DNA from: Trichosporon coremiiforme
Taxonomy: Eukaryota > Basidiomycota > Tremellomycetes > Trichosporonales > Trichosporonaceae
Direction: 5' to 3'
Assembly: GCA_039545355.1 (NCBI GenBank)
Contig: BCJJ01000041.1
Coordinates: 1-64,000, forward strand
DNA length: 64,000 bases
This document shows, piece by piece, positions 11,607-22,910 of the stretch. Positions within the stretch are counted from its first letter, which is position 1. Each line of letters begins with the position of its first letter. The notes beneath the pieces are model-generated. The model saw only the letters and a list, made by a program, of their open reading frames with translations. It was not told the origin of the DNA and did no database searches. The translations under genes were made by a program, and so were the position numbers.

Positions 11607-12998
11607 ATGGCACCTCCCGTGACTGACTCGAGTCCGCTGTCGGAGGCGCCGTCATCGCCTCTCAGCGCGCCGCCATCGCCCGTCAAGGCTCCGAGTCCTG
11701 AGCTCGAGCCTCCACTCAGAGCACCATCACCAGACATTGGTCTGCCCGCGTCTGCGTCTGAGCACGAGCCGACGTCTGAGGCTCATCACGCCCCCAAACC
11801 TCAGGCACCCCCACCCAAGATTCCCAAGATCAAGCTGCGTGCATCCAGGGGGAAGAAGAGCGCTCCCGAGCCTCCTGCAGCTGATGAACCGGTTCCCGAT
11901 GCACCGAAACGTCGACGAGGACGGTCCTCCCGCAATGCAGCCGAGCCCGAACATGAGAAGGAGCTTCCTCCTCTCCCAGCAGAGCCCACTACTGCTACCG
12001 CTGAAGAGACCGAGACGCCCGAGGAAGACGAGATGCCCCCGAAGAACGACACCGACGAACAACACGACGGAGTTCCGAAGGCGTCCTCGTCTAAGAGACG
12101 TAGGATTGTCGATTCCGGAGACGAAGAGGAAGAGGAAGCGCCCAAGGCTCGCTCCAAGCCGCAGAAGAAGAAGGCCAAGTCTCCTTCTCCCGAAGTCGAG
12201 GAGCCGAAGCCGCCGGCGAAGAAAAAGAAGCCCAAGGCTCTCGGGGCGGACGCGGACGACAACAAGTCAGCAGCGTCGATCGGAGGCGGCGATGGTCAGG
12301 ACGGTGCTGCAAGGCAGGATGAGAAGGACAAGGCAGAGGAGAAGGAGAAGCCGAAGAAGCGACCACTTCCCGAGAAGGAGAAGGTTGGTTCCTCTGTCAA
12401 GCGACCCAATGCTGCCACGCCCTCGGCAGCGGGCGGCACACCCAAGTCGGCGACTGGAACTCCTGTTCACAAGACCATGCCCCCCAAGCCGGCCCCGAGG
12501 CAGAGTCTGCTGGCATCCACCTTGTCCAAGCTCAGCAAGGCGCCGGCTGACGCAGCGAAGTCCAAGGCACCAGACGCAGAAGCGCAAGTGAAGGAGCGGC
12601 CCAGGGCCGGTGCCTGGACGGAGGAGTTTGTTCTGACGTAGGTTGGCGTATGAGTGATTTGATCTAGTGATTGACAAGTCACAGTCCTGAGCAGAAGTCG
12701 CAGTATGCAGCCTCGACGGTCAACCGAAAGCGCGAGGCGGCCGAACGCGCAAAGGGTTGGGCGCACCCGCTCAATCTGCAAGAGGCCAAGGACGCGTACC
12801 GTGCGGACTCGGTGAGTGTTTGGTCTCGAACGAGCTGTTTGTTGTTTACTCCACGGCTCGTGCGAGGGGTGATGGGCACCTCGTCTGACGTTACAGGTGA
12901 ACGCGACACATCGCGCAGTTCAGGTGCAGGGCGCCATGGGGATCGTGACGACGAGCATGCCTTCGAGAATGGTCGCCTGGGTTCTGGCGAACAAGTGA
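11607..12998 (+). CDS. Low-complexity, probably nuclear protein of unknown function
   Basis: I do not recognise the family. The start at 11607 has an ideal GCCGCCATGG context. Exon 1 encodes about 343 residues rich in Pro, Ser, Lys and Glu, with several basic clusters resembling nuclear localisation signals (PKRRRGRSSR, SSKRRRIV, KKKKPKAL) separated by acidic runs. An intron (12638-12684) then joins FVLT to PEQKSQYAASTVNRKREAAE, the best-structured part, which is predicted helical. A second intron (12812-12896) has good GTGAGT and CTGAC signals and leads to VNATHRAVQVQGAMGIVTTS and a stop at 12996. The 3' end is uncertain: a strong GTAAGT donor lies just after this stop, and a different frame remains open across it. 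About 418 residues as drawn. Confidence 0.65.
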
Positions 12999-14133
12999 CG
13001 TGTCCTGTAAGTTTATCTTTCATTGTATGCATGTATGACTGTACGGCAGGTGCCGTCTTGCAGCACTCACTTTTCTTTCTAACGGCCGCATGCCATGGTC
13101 ACCGCTTCTCAGGACCAACAAGTCGACGCTCGAGCCTCGTCCCCCTCGGATCCGCCACGCCCTGTACGCACGAGCCGGACCAGCCACACTGTTCACCCTC
13201 TTGAAACAAGAGGTTGAGGCGAATAGTGATGGCCCCAGGGTCAAGAGCTTACCCAGAGACTCATCTTGGGTCCCGATGGCGCGCAGTGATAACCGATGCG
13301 GAGAGGGGCTTGCAGCTTTGCAGAGCCGTAAAGGCAGCATGCGATTGCAAGGTTGGGATGGGCACGATGCACTGACCAGCTATCAAATAAGCACTGGTCG
13401 CTGCGAGATTCGTTGAAGGCGTGCAGTGTCATCGGGAGCAGCCGGGTGATGAGCGCGCAACCACGCACTGCGGGACTGACGAAAACAACGCATTGGACGC
13501 GATTGACTTTCTTTTAACGATCACCTCACACACGCCGTTCACACTCCTCTGAAACCTTCCCTTGCGACGCTCGTTATTTGATACACCCTCCTTTCCAGCT
13601 CTCTGCCCGCTTTATCACTTAACGACGCACCTGGGCTCGACCTCCCCATCTTCCCTCCTTTCCCCTCTCCTCTTCGTTCACGCTTTCGCTTACCCGTTCA
13701 CCTTCGCCTTGTCCTTGGATTCAACAAATAACGACCTCCGTTGCGCTCATTGACACTTCACCAACCCCCTCTGCGCGGTGAGTAACCATGCACGGCGAGC
13801 CCACCGTGTGCTGACACGACAGCGACCACGATACAACGACCCGGCTCTCTGAGCTCGGCACACGGCTCTCAAGTGGCAGCTGTTGCCACTCACGGCAGGT
13901 AACGACTCGTCCGACTCACGTATCAACGAAACCTCCACGCTGTTGCATTCTCGCTCTTGTTCAAAGCTCGACGACCCCAACAACGACTGCTTGTTTAGCT
14001 CTGTGTTAAGTCCCGTTCGCCGATCCTCATTTTGTGAATCAGATCAACGAGTGATCTCACACGCCGCCCCTCTGTGTCACGGCACCTGACGACGTAACGA
14101 CATCAACACTCCACACCAAAAGGACCTCTCATC
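12999..14133. other. Intergenic and long 5' leader of the 14134 gene
   Basis: About 1.1 kb. The first 200-400 bp may still hold a last exon of the upstream gene (see findings). From about 13540 the + strand becomes CT-rich with many short pyrimidine runs, as is usual for fungal promoters and leaders. No separate gene is convincing. Confidence 0.45.
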
Positions 14134-17100
14134 ATGAAGTCGCACCAGCAGTTTCCCCGGTCGAACTCTCGTCGGAGCAATCCTCGCAAGTCCCAGCGTA
14201 GCGGTCCCTTCAAGTCGCTCCGCAGCATGTCGTCTGGCATGCTCAGCGACGAGCGGCGGACGCTACGCAAGCCTCCGACCACGCGGAGTTCCCGACCCGA
14301 CTCGACGACAAAGGATATTCTCAAACCGAAACCGAAGACACGCAAAGGTATCTCCCATATCTTGGGATGGAAACAGGATCACGGCCCAAGCGACGTGCCC
14401 CTTTTACCCCCGCTACCCCCATTCGCTGCCGACGGCGCTCTCGCCCCGTTGACCCGTCCACGCCCAAGCGCCGGTCCGGACCCGTTCAGGCAAGTTGAGG
14501 GCGGAGCCACTAGGCTACCTGCAGGCTCTTCTAAGAGCAGGAAGCCGTCGGCAACGGCTAGGGCGATGACGGCGGAGCGCCATGCAGCAAGCGTGTCCGA
14601 TGAAGCTCAGGTGGCTGGCAGTCGACCGCAGAGCTCGTGGGGACACAGGTGAGCTAGTTGCTTACCCATAACCAGCTGACCATTCCAGCCTGACTGATCA
14701 TGACGTCCCCTTGACTGGGTCAACGTCAGAGCAACTACTGCCCGCTGAAGAGTTACCGAGCCGCTTCTCCTCACTTCGAGAGGTCATTCTCCCCCGCTCT
14801 CCGCCAGCATCGAACGAACGGTCACCACAGAGTGCTTCTGCAGGGAGGAAGTCTCTCGACAAGAAGAAGACCCGTTCGCGCATCTGGAAGGCGATCAGTA
14901 CCCGCTCCAGGAGGTCCACCGTCAAGAGCCAGTATGGCACTGACGACAAGGGTAAGCGTGTTTGGTAAGTCTGTGCTGACAACAGCGCCCCGTGGCAATG
15001 CGTTCAGGCCCTCCTCGTTCTGCCGCCTGTCGCCTCGGCACGTGCCCGCGATCCGTGTCACTCGTCCCTCAACAGGAACAGCCGGCGCTGCAACACCGGC
15101 CGCAGTCCGTCGCCGTCTGAAGCCTCAGATATCAGCCAAGTCTGAAGCGCGAACCCGGTCGCCGCGAGCCAAGCAGACTGAAGCCGCCTCCTCTCGACGC
15201 CTGCCCAAGCGCAAGAGCTTAGCTGGACTGTTCGGCGTGGCGCTAAACAGGTCGTCGGATATGCTGCGTATGGCCCCCTCTACACCTCTGGTCACGCCGC
15301 AGGCGTCTCCCAAGTCTTTGCGTCGCCTGGCGGATGCCATCGATGGAGCCGGGCACCACTTCATTGCCGCCTCTGCGGGACAACACCCAATGAACATGAG
15401 CGACACGAGCCCCGATACGGCCGCCTTCTTCAGTCGTATGGGCAGCCGAGGTGTTGACAACCCGCGTATCATTCGATCGAAGCGTAAGTTACCTTGCGGG
15501 GTGCAGAACTGACAGGGCAGAAAGCTTTGACGATGTCTCCTCCGCCACCGGTCATCTGGACCGCCTCGTTCAAGCCATCGGCCAGCTCAGCCCAAGCAGG
15601 CGCCGACCGTCTGCCAGTCCAGAGAGCAAGAGCTCCTGGTCCAGTAGCTGGAAGAGGAACAGCGTCACCTCCCGCGCCAAGAGTCTCGCTGCATCGCCAT
15701 CGTTTGGTCGTTTTCGTACGCCTCTGTCGCTCTCTCCGAAGCCCAGTGGCGTCGCCACGACCTCGTCGCCTTCGCTGCAGAGCAAGGTTCGTGACTTCAT
15801 GCCTACTCCGCCTCGATCGCCCATGAACCGCCTTCGCAAGGTGCGCCAGGCCAGGTTATCCATCGTCCACGAGCAGGAAGAAAGGTTGCGCCCAAGCAGC
15901 TCGACTTTCCGCAGCCGTCCCTCGACTGCGCCTTCTACCTCGACCAGTTCAATCCAGCTTCGCAGCTGCCTTGGGCAGCACGAGCGGGATGGCAGTATCC
16001 TCATTGGTGTTGGCGCCGGTACCCCTGGTCCCGATGCTCGGTCTCTCGAAGTGCCTGTGGCGCCGTACGATGTCTCGGACAGTCCACTGGCTGCTGCTTC
16101 GCGGGCAAGTATTCTACTGTCGCGCCGCTCAGACGACCGCGGTCGTGCGACGCTGTATCCGCGGGCGGCCTCTACGATTCGCCGGGGACCCCTGCGTCCA
16201 GCCTCAACTTCGTTCAGCGCGGGCGACCGTAACTCTTTCGACTTCACCACCGAGCTCGCTGGTCTCGAGAGTGGCACGGACCGCATCAGCTTTTTGCAAG
16301 CTCTGGAACAATCGCGCAGCCTCGATGGCATGTTTGGCTTGACGACCGCCGTTGACCAGCGCCACAAGGTAACCAAATGCTCCCCTTCGATTGTCAAGAC
16401 CTTCAGATCCGACTTCGCGCCTCCAGAGCTTGTTCCACTGCAGCCAAAGAAGGCTACCACGTACCGCCGCAAGCCGAAGAGCAGCACGGCGCCGTTCGCT
16501 GGCCAGCCCGGGTTCTCGCTCCCGCGTCCTACCGTGACTTGGGCACCACCCCAGCTGCCTCTCCCGCCTCTGCCACCGGCGCAGCGGGCTGAGCCTCCTC
16601 AACATGCTGCCCACCACCAGAAGCAGCCATCTGCGTTCAGCTTCATGTCGTTATCCAGCCTCGGCGAGCCCATCGAGGGCATTCATCGCGAGGGACACCT
16701 GTCGTTTGAGCGCAACTTTGAGGGCATCAGTGATCCTCCCACGCTCGACTTGGGCTCCAAAGAGTCGCTCGCCGACCTGCAGCACCTCCTCAACCAGGCT
16801 GATCGCTCGCTGCAGCGTCAGTCGTCCAAGCGGCATCGTCAGACGTCGTCCTCTACGACTGACTCGCACCGGCTCGACCCGCAGACGATCTTGGCCATGT
16901 TGCAGCCCGCCTCGCGTCAGTCGTCGATGCAGTCCATGGGCGACCGCCTGCGCCAGGACTCGTCCTCTACCTTAGCATCAGTCGACGCGGCCGAGATCAG
17001 CGTTGTCACTGGTCCGCCCATCGACATGCGCAAGCGCCGTCAAGCCTCGGTGTACTCCATCCGCGGAAGCAAGGACAGCAGCGCGACCATTGTGCCCTCG

Positions 17101-19093
17101 CCTACGCGCGGCACTCGTGCTCGCATCCCCTCAGACGCCTCGAGTGCCTTCTCTTACAGCCGCATCGAGCGACCCACTCTCGGAGATAGGATGTTCGACC
17201 GTGACAACGACCGCATGCTCGAAGGTATGAGCCCCGTCTCGCCCGAGGCAGTTCTCGGGTTCCGGAGCTTCCAGGAGCAGGGGCACCGTCACAGGGAGGA
17301 GTCGGACGACACGCACCCATACAGCGCCGAGTACCTTTCGCGCGCTCAACGTGCGCAGACATCGAGTGTTACCATCGACTTGGGCATGGCCTACGGAGCC
17401 AAGAAGAGGGACCAGCGTGTGCAGTCCTCGAGCTCAACCTTCGACTTCGGTAACTACCAGCACTCACAGCGTGGCTCGTTCAACTCGTCTTGCCGCCCTT
17501 CAGACTCGAGCGACCAGACGGTCCGTCTGAGCATGTCCATGCCCCGCGTTTTCCACTCTCGCGACAGCAGCATTTCCAGCTACGAGGAGCCCTACGGTGG
17601 CGCTCTGGATCACTATCTCGAAGAGTCTCCGTTGACGACTATCTCGGACCGCTTCACAGCAGCTCTTAACGCGCAAGGCAAGGGTAAGCTTAAATCGTCA
17701 TCTGTTCAGCTAACAACTCAGGTCGCGCCCGAACCAGCATTCTTCGTCCTAAGCCGAGGTCGATCACTCGTCGACACCGCCCTCCCCGTCTACAGCTGTC
17801 GACGGACAATGAGTCTCTCCCCGACCTAATCTCGCCTGGTGATACCTCTACGGAAGTGCCTTCGCTTTTCTCCCTCGAGACGCGCAACTCTGTTCCTCCC
17901 AGCGGTGTGCACCCGCAGGGCCGTCTTTCGTCCACCAACGTCGAGGTTCAGCCTACTATCCGCGAGGAGTCGTCCTACAGCACCATTCGCACGGGTAGCC
18001 CTCGCCGTCCGCTCGACTCCTCTCATAGTCCCCGCGATCTCGGTCCCTTGGATTGGCAGCCGGACAGTGTCGAGAAGGGTCTGCCCGCCTTTTTGCCTTC
18101 GTCGTACCATGACATCCAACTGTTTCTAGCGCAGTCGCAGGAGGCGTACCGCCCGCTGGATCAGGTTCTTCTTGGCCGCGCAGTTCAGCCAAAGTCGTTG
18201 GGTAGGAACTGTCCCAGCGCGGCTCCGTACGACCGCGGCGACCTGCCACCTCCGGAGACGCGATACCGCAACATGCGTAGCAGCTCAGATGCTGACACCG
18301 ATGGGCCCGCCTCGGCTCTCCTGGCTCAATTCGCTCGTGATTCCGAGGTCTTACCAAACTCGTTGCGATACCTCGAGAGGAAGAAGTCGCCCAGCCCCGT
18401 CGAGGACAGCAGCTTCCGCTCAAGTGTGACAGACTCGACACGCCGACGCAACTTGGGCTGGAGGCGCAAGCGCCATAGCGAGGACATCACGTCGTCAACC
18501 CAAGGACGCAGTCCTCTTGGCTCCGTTTCAGAGTCGATGATCAAGAGGCTTGGTGTCAGAGACTCGCCTCGCGGCCGCAAGCCTCCTGCCGCATCTGTAG
18601 CCTCGCCTTTACCGACCTTCATCGCCTTCACTCCTCCCGCGCCCCCTAAGCACGGCTCCTTCCCCTCTCGCAGGGTGATGGTAGACACTAATGGCTCTCC
18701 ATTTACTGGCTGGGAGGACGGACCGACTGCCCCTCTCCGTGTCCGCTCGCGCGACTTCAGCCCGCTGAAGCATGTGTCTGGCAAGCGTCTCCTCACCAGC
18801 AAGCACGATGACTATCGCCAGCCTCTGGGCTCTCTTTGGTCGCACAGCAGAAATGCGCCAAAGAGCAAGATCCCCCAGCCATCTAACGAGGACCATGCCA
18901 AGCCGAGGAATCGCTCAAAGTCCAAGCCCAAGACGCCCAAGATCATCCCCTTGAAGCACGAGCCGCTGCCCACCAGGCGCCGCGTCTTTGCGGACAAGGA
19001 GAATGCCATGTAAGTCTAGTTAGAGTTCGAGTAGTTAACTGACGAAGCAGGCCCCGAGCCCCTGTAGCGAGAACTGTACCTAGGCTCATGTAA
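14134..19093 (+). CDS. Large Ser/Arg-rich protein of unknown function with C-terminal KEN motif
   Basis: A single long protein of about 1.5 thousand residues assembled from exons joined by short introns at about 14649-14688, 14952-14985, 15484-15521 and 17686-17722. The terminal intron near 19012 has a GTAAGT donor and a CTGACGAAGCAG acceptor. It extends the frame from FADKENAM to PRAPVARTVPRLM and a stop at 19091-19093. Composition is dominated by Ser, Arg and Pro with many SP/TP and RSxS patterns, i.e. disordered and rich in possible phosphorylation sites. There is no enzyme motif. A KEN tripeptide near the C-terminus could be an APC/C degron. It may be a cell-cycle or polarity scaffold, but that is speculation. 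Confidence 0.75.
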
Positions 19094-19541
19094 ACTGGCG
19101 CCGACGCCATGTGCAAGTACGTCTTCGACTGTGTGTGCCACTATTCTGTAGCGACCCTCCCGTGTTTCTGCTCGATCCCTCAACGATGAAAGCGACAGCA
19201 CAAGCCCCCGAAAAGACGAGCGCGCCACACACACGTCGCCTCATCACCAGAAAAGATTTCTTGTCCGCCCTATGCCTAGTATTTGCCTGGTTAGCCTCAG
19301 GAGCAGTAATCTTGGTGTCTGTGTTTGTTCAGAGGTGCATTGGTTTCTACTGTACAGTGGTGATGTTGAGCAGGTACAAGATCCTCCCGACGTCTCTTCT
19401 CTTCTTCGTCGTCCTTGAAGCTTCTCCTCGCCCGTTCTTTTGATAATCTGAGTGTACCGGCAATAATAGCCGTTCTAATCTCTTGCGCCGTCTAGCGGCT
19501 CTCTTGCTTCGCCCGCTGTGTTCCGGTCCTCACAAGCGAGT
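19094..19541. other. Convergent 3' regions
   Basis: About 450 bp between two genes that converge. It presumably holds both 3' UTRs. No gene or repeat seen. Confidence 0.5.
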
Positions 19542-20873
19542 CTAAACAGCCTTCTTCTCCTCGACGCTCTTGCCTTGCTTGCCCATGAACAGGAGCAGAC
19601 CCTCGTACACCGTCCAGGCAATAGCAGAACTGGCCGCCTTGCGCGAGATACGCATCGACGAGCCCGAGAAGAAGCCCGGCAGACCCGTGTCCCGGTAAAT
19701 GTTCAAGAGCGCGGAGCGAATGTTCGGGTTTTGCGCGGGGGCAACCTGCATTCGTGTCTTGGGGGTTAGCTTTACCGTCGTCGAGCAAGTAGCTGGGGAA
19801 CTACCCCCGTCTCGCGGAGATCCAGGAGAAGCTAGGGACTCACCTTCACGCAGTCGGCTGGCGAGGTGATGATCGTCGCGAGCATGGCGGCCGTGACGGC
19901 TGAGCCAGAGTGCAGCGCCGCGTTCGGGATACCGAGGTCGGGTCGGAGAGCCATTGTACGGCCTGTTATTAGCTTCGACGAATCTCTAACAGCCCCATAT
20001 CTCTCCTCCAGACTCACCGACAATCTCCTTGCACCACTCATAGAACACGACGTATATTCCCGCATACGGCGCGTCGCGCACCGCCGTCGCCGTGAAGCCC
20101 TGGAACAGGCCGCGCACCCCCTCCGTCCGCCAGAGATGGCCCATAGCGCCCGTCAGACTCCTGTACTCGGCGTAGGCGTTGGACTCGAACCGCGCCTTCA
20201 GGATCGTGATTGGGTTCAGCACGAAACCGACCGACGTCCGCGCCACGGCACCAGCGAGCAGGTTGCCTGTTGGCGACAGGGCGGCGAGGGCCGTTCGTGA
20301 AGACGCCGAAGAGTCGGCAGGCTGCACTGCGCGCTGGAACATGGGCACGCGCGAGAGCTCGTTGCGGATCGAGGAGAGCATGTAGAAGTACAGCGCTACG
20401 CCGGGGACGTTTCTGTCGTCAGCTGGGATCCTGTTTTGCAGCGGAAAGCCGTCGCATCGGCGTCGGTGTCGGCGTCTGCCGGCCGACTGAGCCAGAACGT
20501 GCGAAGGAGAACTCACCGAGCCACAGTCGCCTCCGTTCCGCGCCATAGTCCCAGGACACCGTCGTCGCGCGCGACCTGCTTGATGACGGGCAGGAGCTTA
20601 TGTCTGAGGTTAGCCGGTGCGTGGGAAGGGGCTTTCCGCAAGCGGTAAAGCAGCATTGAATCACCTCTTCCGGCCCACATCGTAGCCCTGCTGCAGGCGC
20701 GTCTTGAGCAGGTCCAGCGGCTGCAGGCAGACTGCACTCGTCAGTCCCGAAAGCGCACCGGAGAGCAGGTGGTGGGCTGCTTTCGGCTTTGCCTTTGTAG
20801 AGACAGTAGTCGGGGTTGAGGTCGACGTCGCCGAGGCCGGGATCAGGATCGACTCGGCGGGCTGAGTCGACAT
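19542..20873 (-). CDS. HEM25: Mitochondrial glycine carrier (SLC25A38/Hem25 type)
   Basis: Inner-membrane mitochondrial carrier that imports glycine for the first step of haem synthesis. All three carrier repeats are visible with their signature P-x-D/E-x-x-K/R: PLDLLKTRLQQ in repeat 1, NPITILKARFESN in repeat 2 and SPADCVKTRMQ in repeat 3, the last restored by splicing across the intron near 19749-19843. Matrix-helix patterns such as DDGVLGLWRGTEATVAR and TEGVRGLFQGFTATAVRDAP follow each repeat. PLDLLKTRLQQ together with RDAPYAGIYVVFYEW points to the SLC25A38 branch. Starts at MSTQPAES (20873); the open frame further upstream lacks carrier features. Several short introns. About 330 residues. 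Confidence 0.92.
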
Positions 20874-21174
20874 GGCGTGCAAGTTGAATTCGCACTGGGG
20901 GGTCGACTCGGAGAGAAGAGAGGGAGGAAGGGGGAGGAGAGTAGTGGTGAGAAGGGAGTCGGGTCGAAAGGAGGTTTGGAAAGGTAGGTCGAGGTCGGAG
21001 GACAGACCGGAGTGAAAGAGCGAAATAAATCTCGGCTGAGTCGGCTTCCTACCCAGCCTTTCCACACTACATGACAGTTTCGTCATCGCCCATCCTTGCC
21101 CTGCTGCCCAATTCTGATCCGCCCATTTCAACGACCCCTTCATCCGACCGCCGCCGCCGTCCCATGTGCACGCG
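20874..21174. promoter_or_regulatory. Divergent promoter, HEM25 / 21175 gene
   Basis: About 300 bp between start codons, with purine-rich runs on the + strand (GGAGGAAGGGGGAGGAG) that form the pyrimidine-rich leader of HEM25. No operator recognised. Confidence 0.45.
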
Positions 21175-22122
21175 ATGAGCTTCTCTGTGAGCCTTGGTGC
21201 CATGCACATTCTGACGAGAAGGACAAGGATAGCGTCCAGTCCTTGCTGAACCTGTTGAAGCGGGCGGATGGAGACGGGCCGGATCCCAGTTCCGGGTCCG
21301 GTCCAAAGCCGCCGGCGACATCGGCATCAACATCAGCAAGCTTACCTAGTCGACCGTCTCAACCGAACAGCGCGCTCAGCGACCTCTTGGCGCAGCTCGA
21401 CGATGAGCCCAGTGAACCGACCCGGAGCGCGTTCGATGGTCCGAGAAAAGGATTGATGGAGCCCTTTGGCCCCGTTGCGGCCATGACTGCGGCGAGCCAG
21501 CGAAGGCCATCATCGTCCTCTGCCCCCGACTCGCAACCGGACAAGGGCAAGCGAAAACTCGACGATACCGTCAGCAAGACCGATTGGTCGTTTAGCAGAT
21601 GCCTACCGGTGCTGACGGACCTGTTGCGGGACGACGAGTTTGTGAAGGAGCTGAGGAAGGTACGCAGCTACGATGTTTGCTCCATCAGCTGACGATCAGA
21701 TGAAGACGGAGCAGGACTCGCTCGAGCGCCGGCTGTGGGCGCGCATGGAGAAGATCAAGGCCGACCACGAAGCGAAGACGAAGCCGGAGCGCGAGGTCGC
21801 GCGCATAACGAGGAAACCGATCACGCAGGAGAAGCAGAATGTGAGCTGGTAGGGTCGGCGAACCTGACATCAGACGTGGAACCGACAGCTGAAGCAAGCG
21901 CTCGACGAGTTCTACAAGGGGCACGTCATGGCGTCCGTTGACGGGCTGGCGGCGCGGCACAGATCCAGGCTCGTCGAGCTGGGCGTACCGGGGCTGGGAG
22001 AAGGCAAGGCGTTTGTCAAGGGCGCGATCAAGACGAGGGACGAGAAGGAAGCCGCACTCAAGGACAAGGAGCGCGTCAAGCGCATCATGGGCGTGCTGGA
22101 GGGTGCGCTCGAGGATACTTAG
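21175..22122 (+). CDS. Conserved-looking coiled-coil protein of unknown function
   Basis: Not recognised. My model starts at 21175 (MSFS), removes a 53-nt intron with a CTGAC branch (21187-21239) and continues SLLNLLKRADGDGPDPS. A disordered Ser/Pro-rich segment with LSDLLAQLDDEPSEPTRSAF follows, then an ordered C-terminal part beginning WSFSRCLPVLTDLLRDDEF. A second intron leads to a long charged helix (MKTEQDSLERRLWARMEKIK). A third, 33-nt intron gives QNTWNRQLKQALDEFYKGHV and a closing segment with RHRSRLVELGVPGLGEG. Roughly 250 residues. The conserved-looking helical end suggests a subunit of a larger complex. Start choice is the least certain part. Confidence 0.65.
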
Positions 22123-22160
22123 GACTGTTTACACTGTATGCATTACTACTGTTACAACAT

Positions 22161-22706
22161 CTAGTTCTCTCGCCACTGGAATTTACATCCCACGCATTTG
22201 CTGGAGGTTAGCTGGTCCCAAATGGAGACAGCTCGAAAGTCACATCACGCAGGGTCTTGGGAACCGAATGTCGCCAACAGACAATCCAGCTCTCGCGACC
22301 TGAGCTAAGACTTCTCTACTTACTAGAAGGTAGTCATGGGCTCGTCAGCAGAACGGATCTGCATCTGTCGGAAGTACGCGCGGTGACACTCCTGACACTT
22401 CGGACAGTCGGCTGGACGTTAGCTGACAACAATGATCGTAGCTCACCATCCGTCTGGTCCACGTTCTTCCATGCGTCTTCTCCTCCGAGGACATCGTCGA
22501 CCTGCTTGCGCTCCAGATGCGTCCTCATGGAAATCTGCTGCGTGATAATCCACTTATACGGGCATGTCGGGCAGATCCTGGAAGTTAGCTCCCCAGAGCT
22601 TTACGCAGCTGTCAAACCCCCTCCTGAGCACTCACCAGCACTTCTCCGGAGTCTCGGAGTCGTCTCCAATGGTCAAATTGTTGGCGCAGTACGGACAGAA
22701 GAGCAT
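22161..22706 (-). CDS. RPC11: RNA polymerase III subunit C11 (RPC10/POLR3K, TFIIS-like)
   Basis: Small zinc-ribbon subunit needed for RNA cleavage, termination and reinitiation by Pol III. The N-terminal ribbon begins MLFCPYCANNLTIGDD and is completed after an intron by CWICPTCPYKW. The linker HLERKQVDDVLGGEDAWKNV is typical. The C-terminal TFIIS-type ribbon reads DCPKCQECHRAYFRQMQIRS, then ADEPMTTF with the catalytic Asp-Glu of the cleavage loop. The last zinc pair (YKCVGCKFQWREN) is separated by a 123-nt intron (22201-22323), so it is missed if one reads only the continuous frame. About 110 residues, exactly the family size. Divergent to the pseudouridine synthase, 204 bp between starts. 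Confidence 0.96.
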
Positions 22707-22910
22707 TGGTCGATGCCTTTGAGTTGAAGATGATAACAAGAAATTTTGGATGAGTTGGGCGGCAAAAATGACCTCACTGTGCGGTGGTGTATCGGCGGGC
22801 ACCGTGAGCACAAGTCGGCAGTCAGGAACGCGAGCCGGAAAAATGTTGACATTGCCCAACTTCAACTCTTCTGACTCGTCCTCGCGACCACCTCTCCCAC
22901 GACAATAACA

